A stretch of DNA of 64,000 nt, from contig CP154956.1 in assembly GCA_039621445.1 (NCBI GenBank), forward strand, positions 78,550,474-78,614,473, written 5' to 3'. This document shows positions 30,526-41,153 of the stretch, in pieces. The stretch's first letter is position 1, and the number at the start of each line of letters is the position of its first letter. Origin of the DNA: Euglena gracilis (Eukaryota; Euglenida; Euglenophyceae; Euglenales). The notes below the pieces were generated by a model, which did no database searches, was not told where the DNA came from, and saw only the letters and a program-made list of their open reading frames with translations. Made by a program: the position numbers and the translations under genes.

Positions 30526-31529
30526 AAAAAACACCAAAAATGAAATGTGCATCCCCGGCCGTCTAAGTGGGGGTCAAACAGAGGTGATTCGGAAAGCCGG
30601 GATCCAGTCGCTGGCAGGAAATGCAGGGAACAGGCCCAGGGTCATGGTGATAATCCGCAGTTTCCATTACGTACCCGGGCGGGGTGGGCGGGGGATGGGG
30701 GGCTTCTACCCCCCCTGTTCCCTGGTGCTCGGCTTAAGAGCTCAGCCACTCCAGACATCTACCCATCTACCCACCCTCTCTCCCCCAAGGGAGGAGTCTT
30801 AGAAATAGAAAAAAAAGCAATGTGGATGTTGACTTGTTGTGCTTTGTCCAAAAGGGCAGCCTGGAAAACTCGTGCAGGGAGGGAAGCGCTGCCTCAGGAG
30901 GGGACACATATACTCGGCAACAGAATCGCAGGGGGGGCACAGGACCGCCTCGCAGCCTGTCCGACCTTCCATTTGGCAGGTCGGATGCTGCAGAGGCCGG
31001 TTGACTGTGGCAAGAACGCAACGCGGTGCCGCCGTGGCTCAGGCTGAGGGGGAGGCTTGACCGAAGGAGGGGGAAATGGTCTTTCTCAGATCGTCCGAGT
31101 TCAGAACAATGACGCTCCCTTGGAGCTTGCGGCCAGAATGGCAAACAAAGAGCAAATCAAACCCCACAATAAAAAAAAGCGAGGTGAGTGTCTTTGCATC
31201 GATGCAATCCACTCAAACAAAAACGGCACACACAACGCGCGCGCATGCAAGCACGCCGCGTACGCACACATACACCGCGCTCGCACTCACATCCAAAAAT
31301 CGGCCAAAACATAACCCAAAACTTCATCTTTTTCCGTCGCAAAGCACCAGATTTTTTTTTTAGTTCCTGGGGTGGGCCTTAAACCCCCCTCAAACTTCAA
31401 AACCTCCATTACGTGTTGCGGTGCTTCAGAAAGCAAGCAAAGGGGTGGACCTGCCACCCCACCTCCAACCTCCAGAGCAACAACTGGTGCTGGCAGTTGT
31501 CACACAGGAAACAAACAGGGCTACAATTT

Positions 31530-31860
31530 TTTTTACCGACTCCCCGGGGGGGAGGGGGGGTCACTCCACTCTTCGAAAAACCAGTCAGTCAATTTTTTTT
31601 TGGGGAAACCAGTCAGTCACTACCCCCCAGGGAGGGGGAGTTGGCCACTCTGAAATCCAAAGGAAATTTGACCAAAAAACATGCAAAAAAGGCCAAAAAA
31701 AATTCCGGCGCCTTTGGTGCCGGGTCACTTTAGTAGTTCTTTGCCGACTCCCCCCCCCCCCCAGAGGGGAGGGGGTCCGGGCCAAAAACCAGTCAGTCAT
31801 TCTGAAAAAACCCAGTCACCCCCCGGGGGGGGGGGGTCGGCCAGTGACTAAATGATTGTA
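31530..31860. repeat. AACCAGTCAGTC repeat family, copy 2
   Basis: Starts near ttaccgactccccggggg, has three aaccagtcagtca words, the hairpin ggcgcctttggtgcc, and ends ggccagtgactaaatgattgtatg. Confidence 0.65.
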
Positions 31861-32264
31861 TGAAGGGGGGAGGACCGCAGTTGTTGTGTATTTTTGGTAA
31901 ATTTCTCATTTTGCGGAGGGCAGTCTGGGGAGTTTCACAACTCGGCGATGTTTCGGAGGATCAAAAACTTCAAAATTCGTGCCATTCTCCCAGGTTTCAC
32001 AACTGGAAATTTGTGAGAATCAACCAACGGAGGGCCGGCGTGTCACAAGCAAGTCAAAAAACTGGTCTAAGTTTTTTTAAAAATGTGTCGGTGTGTGTGC
32101 ACTTGCACACACCGACACAAAAATGCTGAAACGCGAATTAAGCTGCCTAAGTGTCAGCGGCACTGGTAGGAGACACCCTATACTATTATAACCTATAACA
32201 CTATAACACCCTGTCCAAAGGGATTCATGTACTAGGGCGTATTACAACAAAAGGTGTCTTATAT

Positions 32265-32826
32265 GCATGAAATAATTATATATTATAATATTATAATATA
32301 TTAATTATATTGTATTATATTACATATATTAATTATTATGTATTGTTGTTGTTGTTGTTATCTTTTTCATTTATCTATTTATTCTATTTATCAATTTTAT
32401 TTTATCCATCCATCCATCTATCTGTCTATCTATCTATTCATTCATTTATTTTTTATTTGTTTGTTTGTTTGTTTGTTTGTTTGTTTGTTTGTTTGTTTGT
32501 TTGTTTGTTTGTTTGTTTGTTTGTTTGTTTGTTTGTTTGCTTGCTTGTTTGTTTGTTTGTTTGTTTGTTTGTTTGTTTGTTTGTTTGTTCATTCATTTAA
32601 TTGATCATAATTTATTATATTACTATTATAATATGTTACCATAATGTAATAATATTATTATACATTTATATATTCTAATTATTATAATTATTATACGCAT
32701 TATAATTATTATGCATTAACACATTTTTATCATATATTATACATCATTATATTTATCATTATTATATACATTATATAATTGCTTGTAGAATTATATAATT
32801 GCTATACATGAATATATTTTTATTAC
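32265..32826. repeat. AT-rich block with (GTTT)n
   Basis: A TTTG/GTTT tract at 32,455-32,590 inside AT-rich sequence (32,265-32,826) that also continues at 33,431-33,545 on the other side of the double-hairpin element, as if the element inserted into it. Confidence 0.8.
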
Positions 32827-33430
32827 CTCCCCCCCCCCCCTTGTCCAACGACCACTAATGTTCGTCTCCGACCGGGGGGGGGGGGCAGTCGCTAAAATGG
32901 CCAATGTTCGTCTCCGACCAGGGGGGGGGGTGGTCGTTAGACAAGGGGGGTGGACCCCAAATTGGAGGAAAATTTACCATAGATAGGGGTATATGGCCAT
33001 TTTTGGGCTGTTTTTGGCCATTTATGCTATTTCTTGACTACGGTTGGCCACTTTTGGCCATTTTTGGACATTTTTGGGGCACTTTTGGGAATTTTTAGGC
33101 ATTTTTGACCGCTTTTCGCCATGTTTGGTCGCTTTTGACCACTTTTGGCAACTGTTGGCCACACTTTGGCCCACTTTGCCCATTTTTGGCCACTTTAGGC
33201 TGGTTTTGGCTACTTTTGGCCATTTTTGCCTTATTTTTGCTATTTTTGGCAACTTTTTGGGCACTTTTGGCCATCCTTTGGCCGTTTTAGGCCATTTTGG
33301 GCTATTTTTGACTGTTTTTAAACAACTTTTAGCAATTTTGGCCGAACCAACATCATATACAAAAAGATCGTCTCTGACCGGGGGGGGGTGGTCGTTAGAC
33401 AAGCCCGGTCGTTGGACAAGGGGGGGGGAG
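32827..33430. mobile_element. C-tract-ended double-hairpin element (GTCCAACGACC type)
   Basis: The left end is C-tract plus TTGTCCAACGACC; the right end is GGTCGTTGGACAA plus G-tract. Each end repeats its motif inverted within about 110 bp (ccaacgacc ... ggtcgttagacaagg), so each end can fold alone. Between them lies a 12-bp-type minisatellite (cacttttggccatttttggc, 33,020-33,340). No coding capacity. Compare 16,635-16,988 and 59,741-59,905. Confidence 0.5.
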
Positions 33431-34755
33431 GTATACACATTATATAATTATTATATAATGATATATAATTAATGTATTAGTATATATGTTAATATTAATA
33501 CATTAATATAATATTAATTATATGTATTAGATTGAGAATATAAATATATATTAAGGAGGGGCATTTTAGGCATAAGACAATGGGTGGCAAAACTCCGATA
33601 GTGCAAGGCACTGTCACAAATACCTGATCTTGGCAGCCCTGAAAGGCGAGGCATGTAGGGTGTTGTCTTGGACCTTTTGTTCTGGCCTGGGCGAAGGAAA
33701 GAGGTGCGTGCTCCGCAAAATTAGGTGTGGGTTCCAAAAACGATGTCCAGCCTAGTGTGGTCACACTGCTGTCCTCAATTCACAGCTTTTGCTGGACCAA
33801 GGCAATTGGGACGCCGTTCAGGAAGGTCAGGGTTGGAGCCTGTTGGCCTCAGGGGCAGGGCATCGATCAGTGATCCCCCCCACCCCGGGTCCTGCTCAGA
33901 AGCTGGAAAATTTGGGCTGGCTGGAAAAGGCTGCTGGTTGGTGGGGGCCAGACTGGGGGTCAAACCGGGCACCAAAAAATCGGAACTTCAAAAATGCCCC
34001 CAAAACATCCAATTCTGCAAAAAATCGGGGTTTGACAAAAAGTATGTCTTTGCCAGCCCAATGGAAAGCCTCTTCAATTAATCGCTCAAAAAATTGAAAA
34101 CCGAACAATTAATCGGGGCGAACGATTAATTGATTTAATCGATTACTATAACCTTCTGATAGTTCCCCCCCCCCCACGGAGTCGAAAACTAGGGGGGGGG
34201 AAACTTTCGACCGGTTTGGCATCCGATCCACTTTCGTCCGTTTTCGGCCCATTTCTTCCGAAAGCCAAACTTTCGTTGCCATCCAGCCAAAATCAAAAAA
34301 GCTCCTCGAGGGTCCGAGGCTGGAAAAAGCTGTTGGCTGGCTGGACCCCACCTGGGGATAGGGTGCCCTCCGGCTCAAGAAACGCCCTGCTTGGGAGGAG
34401 TAGTGCAGGGCATATGCGGGCTGGGAAGGAAGGGGTTTCTTGCGAGCAACTCACGAGGTTCGTGGTGCTGCTGCCTTGCTTTGCTTGGGGGGAAACAATT
34501 TGAAAAAGTCACACCTCTCCTGTGTGTGCAAAATCACCACAACACCACCAACGGGAAGGAAATGGGCACATGTGGCACAAATCCGGGGGGAGGAGGTGTT
34601 TATTCTGTTTCACACAAACACTTATAATACCTTGGAGGTTATGGAGGACATCAAAAAACATTTTGGTATCAGTAGGTTTCAGTTGGACAGCACGTTAGGG
34701 GTTTCAGGAGGGGCACCGTTGCAGCAGCGGCAGCGGACGGGTTGCAGTCACTCAC

Positions 34756-34944
34756 CGCACATGGTAGGGGGCCGGCCGGGGGCCGGGGTACGGGGGCGCC
34801 GGGGACGCTGGGGGTCCACCGTAGTAGTGGGCAGCCGGGCGGTAGCCCCAGCCGCCGTGCCCCTCCGGCCCGGGGGGCGGAGTGGAGGCGGCGCGCCGCA
34901 ACGTGGGCAGCGGGTCCCGGGGTCGGCCGTGGCCGGGGCCAGGG
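34756..34944 (-). CDS. Pro/Gly/Tyr-rich exon of the DSP tail
   Basis: The acceptor is ccgctcag at 34,945-34,946 and the donor gtgcg|gtgagt at 34,756; 189 nt. The best frame includes GWGYRPAAHYYGGPPASPAP, then PYPGPRPAPYHVR. Its phase does not directly fit the end of the preceding exon, so a small exon may lie between, or the frame differs. The next exon downstream was not found. Confidence 0.45.
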
Positions 34945-37354
34945 CTGAGCGGGAGCACAGATCTGTTCAAAGACCCCTGGGGAGATGGGTTGGTGCTGGG
35001 CAGGCTAGAAATCTGGGCTGGTCACTTGACCCCCCTCCTGGGGGTGGCTTGCTAGCCAGCCCAAATTTCTAACCCCAGCCCAGCACCCCCACCCCGGGGG
35101 TCCTTAAATAGGCTGCACCAGAGCTGGGGCGCGGAAACCAAGGATAGACAGCAGGAAACCAAAAAAAGAACCACGAAACTTTGTCGTCAAATTGGTTCAA
35201 AGCGGGCCAGGAGGGGGGGGTGGGGGGGACACCCCCCCACCTAAACCATGTACGCCCTCCTTATATCTAACCCTGGTTTGGTGATAATCTCCCAAAGTTG
35301 GGGATTCCTGTTCAGCCCTGGCCGGGGTAGGCGAGGTAGCTGGGGGGCACCTGGTAGTGGGCGGGGGCAGCGGGGCGGGCGGTGTTGGGAGGCTGGGAGG
35401 GCGGCCACGCGCCAGGGCGGGTGAGGCGATGCCCCTGCTGGCGATGGGGGGGGGGGCTGCGAGGCCCATTTGGCGATGCTTTCGGGGCTTTTGCGGGTGT
35501 TTTTCTCTCATTCAGTCATTTTAGGTTGTACCTGATTCTTGTCACGCGGTGCCACGCGGTGCACGTGGTGCCGCACGCAGTGCGAAACACGCGGTGCACG
35601 CGGTGCAAAAGCATCCCCTGGGCACGACCACGACTATTGGCGCCATTGTGTGGGTTCACATGTGCGGGAGTGCATGCACTTAGCCGGCCAGCCGCGGCGT
35701 TCAGACACCCCACCGTCGACCGCAAGGGAGATAGCGGGAGGGCGATGGCCCCAAAGGCACGATGGGCGGCAGGAACGTCTCCGGGCGGCGGGTGAGCCGG
35801 GGGCTGCGCCACCCGCCCGCGGGGTCCCGCGGGGGTCTCCGTCGGCCGGCCGGGGGGTGGCGGGTGGCTCGGGGCTGCCAGCCCGGCCCTTGCCGGCTTC
35901 TCTGCCGCCAGGGCGGGGGGCGGCGGGGGCGGCCCGGAGGCCCGGCGGGGCTGGGCGGCGGAGGGGGCGGGAGGGGCGGGGGTGGGGTCGGGGGCGGGAG
36001 GCGGGGTCGGCGGCGGAGGCCGGACCGCGTCGGAGCTCAGTCCCGGGGGGGCCGGGGGCCGGGCCAGGGCCAGCTGCTCCAGCTGCTGGACGAAGCCGCT
36101 GTGCGGCTGGATGACCGGGCAGGGCCAGGGGGGTGACGCAGGGCGGGGGGGGGGGGGGCACTTACGGGGGCAACCCGGGGGGGGGCCTCCTGCCATTGCT
36201 CGCCTGAAACAGAGTGGACTGGGTGGGGGGGGGGTCGGGTTGGGTGCGGACGGGGCGGGGCAACAGAGTGTTCCCCGGAGACCGCTGTTCCCGGGTTCGG
36301 CGTATTCGCCACCGGGGGGGGGGGGGGCTGTGCCAGCACCGCCAACCCCAAACATAGCCCTCCGTTCCGAAAGATTTCGCCCATGCAGGTTCCAAAAGTC
36401 GTCATCCACTTGACTTTGCAACACATCGGGAGAAGTGTTCAGGTGTTGATCCACGAACTTTTGGGACCTGCATGGGCAAAACTGTTGGAACGGAGAGTAT
36501 GGGTCGAAACTGTTGAAATTGCCCGACCAATGAGGGCTGCGCGCACACACACAATGCATAAATGTGTATGGATGCAAATGCAAAAGCAAATTATGTTGTC
36601 TACGCTGTTTAATTCCTTTAATGGTGCATGCAATACTGTGGCGAGGAACACCCACACCCTCTGTCATGCATTCGTCACAAACCTGGGCGGCCTCTCTTCA
36701 CGAGGACGAAAGCGTCCCCGAAAGACTTGGCTCCAAAACGACCAGAGCTGTGCAGCCGGAAAAGTGGGGGATATCAAAAATGCTGGTGGCCTATCGCATA
36801 ACCAATGGGAGTCAATAATGCAATGCGCAATTAGCAGCAAGACCTGAAATCTCCAGAAATCTCTGCCAGGAAAACCATTGGCACGGAAGGTTTGGCTCCC
36901 AAACTGATTCCTGAGGGCGAAAAAAAGGAAAAATAACCTGGTGGGGGACCTCCGGGACGGTTTAGCATGCGGCTTGACGTTGCCAAATTCACTGAACACC
37001 TGTGTGCAGGGTTGTATGGGAATCTCTGAGGGGGGGGGACCCCCCTTCCAAAACTAGGGGGGGGGGGGGTGGGGGACCCCCCCTCCTACCTCCAGTTTTC
37101 GGTCGCCGAAAGTTTCGGCCGTTTTTGGGGTCAAAACACCAATTTTCTGAAATTTCTCAAAAATGGCGGGGAATCAGAGGAAATATCAGGAGAACCTAAT
37201 TGAGGCCCTTAACCTCTCCAGTGGTTTCTCCCCCCCCCAAAACTGCCCGAAAACCGGACCCTGTCAAGGGTCGGAGGGGGTCAGAATGCCATCCCGACGG
37301 TGCAACGTTCCCGAAAAAAAAACAAGCTTGATGGACACTGAAATACAACGATGT

Positions 37355-37397
<43 letters not shown>

Positions 37398-40300
37398 CGT
37401 GCGTGTGTGTGTGTGTGGAAACAAGGCAGCTGCACAATTCTTGGTGGGGTAGTTATGGTTGGACCACTTGAGAAGGATATTTCTTGAAGGATCCCTCAAT
37501 CAGTCGCTTTGGGGGGCATGCCTTCGTGAACAATGAAATGGTGGCAGCCACAACACAAGAGATGCCTCGACGCCAGCTGGATTGGAGGGCTAACATCGAC
37601 ATTCAACAACAAAGATAAAGAATGCAAGCTGTACAATGCAAAGTCGGCCAAGGAAAAAGGGTAAACTCCAAGTGCCTCCGAGTGATTTTTGAAATTCAAT
37701 GGACTTTGCGCCACGGGTTCCAGGGCAAAAGCTGGTCGATTTCCCCCTCCCCCAGCAGGAAAAAAATAACATTTCCTGAAAAGACATTCCTAATTGGGCA
37801 ACAACAATTATTGCTGCAAAAACTTGCGGTGTTGTTGGGATTTGTTGGGAGATTTGTGGGAACCAATTCCAGATGGCCCAAAAACTGTTGTTGGAACTTG
37901 TTGGATGTGTCGGGATTTAACCAAGGGAGTGGTGCTTCGATGAGGTGATAAATACGACTGGAAAATAGTCTGGCTCTTGGCACAAAGTAAAAACACACCT
38001 CAATTGGGGGTCCACTGTCAGAGGCAATATATCGCTATCAATGGTTTCTTAAAAATCGAAAATTTCAACAAATAACTCAATCAAAATGGACCCTGGGAAG
38101 GTGAAAAAAGAAGGGTGAAAGAACAAGGTGCGATGCCCAGACAAGGCAGGGACGCATGTGATGGCGCCCACTGCCGTTGTGATGTCGGGGCTGGGCAGGC
38201 GATGGCCAGGCTGGCGGAGCGGGACATGCCCATCTGGCAGTTGACGAGCACCGGCTCCCCCTTCGCGGCGCACTGCGCGACGAAAGCGAGGGCGGCCTTG
38301 GCCTCGGGGCTCAGCGGGTAGATCTGCTGCTGGTGGCTGTCCGCCCACCGCACGTGGCGCACCGAGATGCCCCCGGCAGGTCCCCCCAGGGTTCGTGGGG
38401 GGGGGGTTGGTCCGGAACCCCCCCCTCTGGTCAAGAAGGGGGGGGGGGGCGCGTCGGCCGGTTTTTTCGGCCGGTTGCAAAGCGCCAGGCCGAAAAGTTT
38501 TCACCCCGCCCAAAAAAAAACAGTTTTAAAAAACAAACAGTTTAAAGTGCTGCCAATTATGCAAAAAAAAAGCGACTTGTTGACCCCAAATTTGCCCTGG
38601 CCAGCCAGCCCTTTTGCAACCCATTTTGCGCATTTTGGGCCCATTTCCTCACCCCGGAAAGCAAAAAATCCGGTCCCGTAGAGCTGCCCTTTGGGCAGCT
38701 GGAAAATAAATGAAACTCGTTGATGGGGGGGGGGGAGGTGGGTATGAGGCTGAAAAAAGGTGGCTGGATGGAAAAAAGCTGCTGGCCGGCTGGACCCCTT
38801 GGGGGTGGGTCAAAATTTTTCTCAAGGAACGCCCTGCTTCAGATAGAGTGTCAGAAAGCTGTTCACAGGATAATGGCTATTTTATGGATTTTCGATGCTT
38901 TTATCCTATGCTTTTATCCGCATTTAAAAGAGTGGCGTCATTCTTCACATTGTTCCTGGAGTGGTACCCCCCCCCCCGGGCAATTGTCGCGTGACAAATT
39001 GGGCAGCACGGAGGGGGGTGACAATTTCCCGGGGTGACAATTTGGCCAGCACAGAGGGGGGTGACAATTGCCTGGGGGCGTCAATTGCCCAGGGGCATCA
39101 ATTGCCCACCTATGTATGCCACATTAAAACCAAATGACCAATAACACCATCTGAAACACAAATAAACATGCAAAAGTGCAGCTATGGTTGTGATATTGTG
39201 CAGATCATTTGGTGTGTGACAGTTCTTAGCACGTTGTAGCGAAATAGACGCTACAACCAATCGAGTCGTGTCAGCGAAAAGAAAGTTCACAGACATCTTC
39301 TGTGGGGGGGGTGACAAACTGGGCAGCACGGAGGGGGGTGACAATTTCCCGGGGTGACAAACTGGCCGGCACAGCCAGGGGTGACAATTGCCCGGGGGCG
39401 TCAATTGCCCGGGGGGGGGGGGGCGGGGAGGAGAAAAACTTTCTCGGACCTCCCCCCTACAATGTAATTGGGTATGCCACGCTTTAGACGCTTTAGGGCA
39501 AACAAAGGGCCAAACAAAATTATTTGGACGGGGGTTACTCACATTCGCCTCTGCGGAGAACAACCCCTAAAATGGAACCAACAGAAAAACTTCACATTTG
39601 CGTTTCAACTCTTCTGCTTTCTAAACGATGCCACCCCGGAAAGCCCACCATCCAGTCCCCCAGGGCCGGGCCTGGACGTGGCGCTGGAGGTCGGCCCAGT
39701 CCACGGAGCGGGCCAGCTCGATGGAGGTGTTGAGGACGTGGCGGATGCCCCGGGTGGCGAGGGTGCGCGAATGCAGCGCCCGCTGGCCGCCGACCCACAC
39801 GCCGCGGTGGATGTGGTTGGGGGGCCGGCCTTGGCGGGGATCCCACCCGGACGAATGCAGCCCGAGCGTTGGGCAAAACCGACCGTGAGCTGCATGAACT
39901 GGCAGAGTGGAATATTCTTGACTTGGAAATTTCTCAACTTTGGTGAACATTCAACTGTCAAACTGCTTTTCACACTCAATCTCGAACATAATCACATTTT
40001 TTTTATGACACGATGACACCATGACATGCCATAACACAGTGTATAACACAATGGCTTTTATTGTTCACATTCGACGACTTTTTCATGCCATTAGGTAGCT
40101 TTTCTTCAAATATATGTGCCAATGACATTTTGTGTTGATTGTTACCACTTTGTCCTCAACACATTTCCGAAAATCCGGTGAAGGCGCCTGGCGGTACCTG
40201 GCAGGTTTTTAGGCATGCCAGCAAAGGCCGGTGCAAGATCCGCGATGTAGCCAAAGCCGGCCGCCACAAACCCGCCGAAAGCAGGAGGCTCCATGTTCCC

Positions 40301-41153
40301 TGCCATCCCATAATTGCAGACCCTGCCGAACCTTGGTGGATAGCCAGTCGCCTTTGGATGCTCCCTCCCACTGTGATAATATGAAGCGCCTTTAAACAAA
40401 ACATCTACCCACAGAACACACAGAGAACTGAATTTTGCATTGGACAACTTGGTGTGTGTGTGTGTTGTGTGTGTGTGTGTGTGTGTGTGTGTTGTGTTAT
40501 GTGTGTGTGTTGTGTGTGTGTGTGTGTTGTGTGTTGTGTGTGTGGTGTGTGTTGTGTGTGTGTGTGTGTGTGTGTTGTGTGGCACAAGGGCTTGAATAAT
40601 GCGGAAAACACAAATTCAAGTTGGCAACAACATGGGGGGGGGCCATCGAGCCTATTTGGTAATACAGGGGCCTTGAGGCCAAAAAATCATCTGGAGGGTG
40701 GCTGGCCTTACTGCGGGCCGGGCCTCCTGAGCAGCGCTCTCCGCTGGGGGCACCGCACTGACGGGCCGCTGGGGCTCCGCCACGGCCAGCGGGTGGGTCG
40801 GGGTGGGCGCAGGGGCTTTTTTAAGACCGGGGGGGGGGAGGGGGTCGGCACCCCCCCACCCCCCCCCTGGGGTGCCCCCCCCCCCCCTGGGGAAGGGGGG
40901 TGGTCCCGGGGGAACCATCCACTTTTGCCTGAAAATGGCCAAAAATGTTAAAATGGCACCTTTTTCAAAATCGAAGGCGCCGAAAAAGATATACCCACCA
41001 GCCCCCCCCCTCCCCCCCCCCCCGGGGGATCGAAGGGACCCACCCCCCCCCTCCCCCCGGGGAAGGGGTCCAAGACTAAAAAAAAAACCCCTGGGTGGGC
41101 GGCATGTGGGCCGGGCGGGGGACGGGGGAGGGCCGCAGCGGAGGGGGCACCGG
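34756..41153 (-). CDS. Dual-specificity phosphatase (DSP/DUSP-like) gene, 3' end not found
   Basis: Eight minus-strand exons: 41,153-40,712; 40,351-40,198; 39,829-39,678; ~38,382-38,172; 36,203-36,166; 36,106-35,777; 35,434-35,351; 34,944-34,756. The catalytic domain is recognisable in order: VWVGGQRALHSRTLATRGIR and HVLNTS (N-terminal DSP strand and helix), LVNCQMGMSRSASLAIA (P-loop CxxGxxR, with Asn in place of the usual His before Cys), EQWQEAPPRVAP, then HSGFVQQLEQLALA, like the DSP C-terminal PNxGFxxQL helix. DSPs remove phosphate from Tyr and Ser/Thr residues. A Pro-rich N-terminal region and a long Pro/Tyr/Gly-rich tail flank it. Phases of the first three exons agree. The link between the 38 kb and 36 kb exons is inferred; one exon may be missing. 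Confidence 0.65.
35351..35434 (-). CDS. 28-codon Pro-rich exon of the DSP tail
   Basis: The acceptor is gccagcag at 35,435-35,436 and the donor taccag|gtgccc at 35,351; 84 nt, phase 0 to 0, matching the previous exon. It encodes GHRLTRPGAWPPSQPPNTAR, then PAAPAHYQ. If the donor is skipped, the frame continues VPPSYLAYPGQG and stops at TGA (about 35,316), a possible alternative C-terminus. Confidence 0.5.
35777..36106 (-). CDS. DSP C-terminal helix plus Pro-rich tail exon
   Basis: The acceptor is gtcatccag at 36,107-36,108 and the probable donor ggagac|gttcct at 35,777; 330 nt, phase 0 to 0. It begins PHSGFVQQLEQLALARPPAP; HSGFVQQLEQLA matches the DSP terminal helix. The rest is Pro/Ala-rich and disordered. 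Alternative frames are open because of the 75-80% GC content. Confidence 0.55.
36166..36203 (-). CDS. 38-nt micro-exon of the DSP gene
   Basis: The acceptor is tgtttcag at 36,204-36,205 and the donor cccc|gtaagt at 36,166, both excellent. It encodes two bases plus EQWQEAPPRVAP, which resembles the DSP helix region between the active site and the C-terminal helix (SxxEAxxxVxxRRP). The phase of the following exon fits. Confidence 0.5.
38172..38382 (-). CDS. DSP active-site exon
   Basis: It encodes ISVRHVRWADSHQQQIYPLS, then a helix EAKAALAFVAQCAAKGEPV and the active-site loop LVNCQMGMSRSASLAIA. Cys and Arg of HCxxGxxRS are present, but the His before Cys is Asn. No AG acceptor is visible upstream (only ccccacgaaccctggggg), and the 3' border is either a GC donor after LAIA or the GT at 38,170-38,171. 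Both borders are therefore tentative. Confidence 0.65.
38979..39423. repeat. GACAATTGCCC repeat element, copy 1
   Basis: Two modules of gacaaattgggcagcacgg followed by gggtgacaatttcccgggg (38,990-39,107 and 39,310-39,423) flank about 200 bp that includes agcacgttgtagcgaaa. The module ends are ggcgtcaattgcccg and its complement. The same arrangement occurs at 49,449-49,762, with a single module at 48,101-48,246. Confidence 0.7.
39678..39829 (-). CDS. DSP catalytic domain, N-terminal exon
   Basis: The acceptor is cgccaag at 39,830-39,831 and the donor cgccac|gtccag at 39,678; 152 nt, phase 1 to 0. It encodes RPPNHIHRGVWVGGQRALHS, then RTLATRGIRHVLNTSIELAR. I-x-x-G-V-W-V-G-G followed by a helix and H-V-L-N is the classic start of a DSP fold. 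Confidence 0.65.
40198..40351 (-). CDS. Gly/Ala/Phe-rich exon of the DSP gene
   Basis: The acceptor is atccaaag at 40,352-40,353 and the donor ctgccag|gtaccg at 40,198; 154 nt, phase 0 to 1. It encodes ATGYPPRFGRVCNYGMAGNM, then EPPAFGGFVAAGFGYIADLA. The single leftover base joins the two-base start of the next exon as Gly. Links to the upstream 150-nt exon by phase. Confidence 0.55.
40453..40580. repeat. (GT)n microsatellite
   Basis: Imperfect GT repeat on the plus strand, in an intron of the DSP gene between 40.35 and 40.71 kb. Confidence 0.85.
40712..41153 (-). CDS. Pro-rich exon of the DSP gene, containing a hAT-like insertion
   Basis: The acceptor is ccccacag at 41,154-41,155 and the donor cccgca|gtaagg at 40,712. 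With the insertion (40,810-41,093) and one 8-mer removed, exactly 150 nt remain, phase 0 to 0: PVPPPLRPSPVPRPAHMPPT, then PTHPLAVAEPQRPVSAVPPA and ESAAQEARPA. It is low-complexity and disordered. Confidence 0.6.
40810..41093. mobile_element. hAT-like MITE inside a Pro-rich exon, 8-bp TSD
   Basis: 284 bp, starting CAGGGGCTTTTTTAAGACC and ending with the inverse GACTAAAAAAAAAACCCCTG. It is flanked by the perfect 8-mer ggtgggcg (40,802-40,809 and 41,094-41,101). The interior has C/G-tract hairpins and a gaaggcgccgaa core as in the 1,911 element. No coding capacity. Removing it plus one 8-mer gives an exact 150-nt phase-0 exon. Confidence 0.8.

Larger units (their letters stand above)
30530..34700. 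other. Non-coding stretch between the first two gene regions
   Basis: Apart from the repeat copies listed separately nothing gene-like was recognised; the open frames at 30.55-31.06 kb have neither motif nor splice support. Confidence 0.5.

Noticed and set aside
39590-39680. Joining the DSP N-terminal exon to the active-site exon at a CCTGGGGG direct repeat
   Set aside because: The frame does not match after such a join, so this is not counted among the excision-at-repeat cases.
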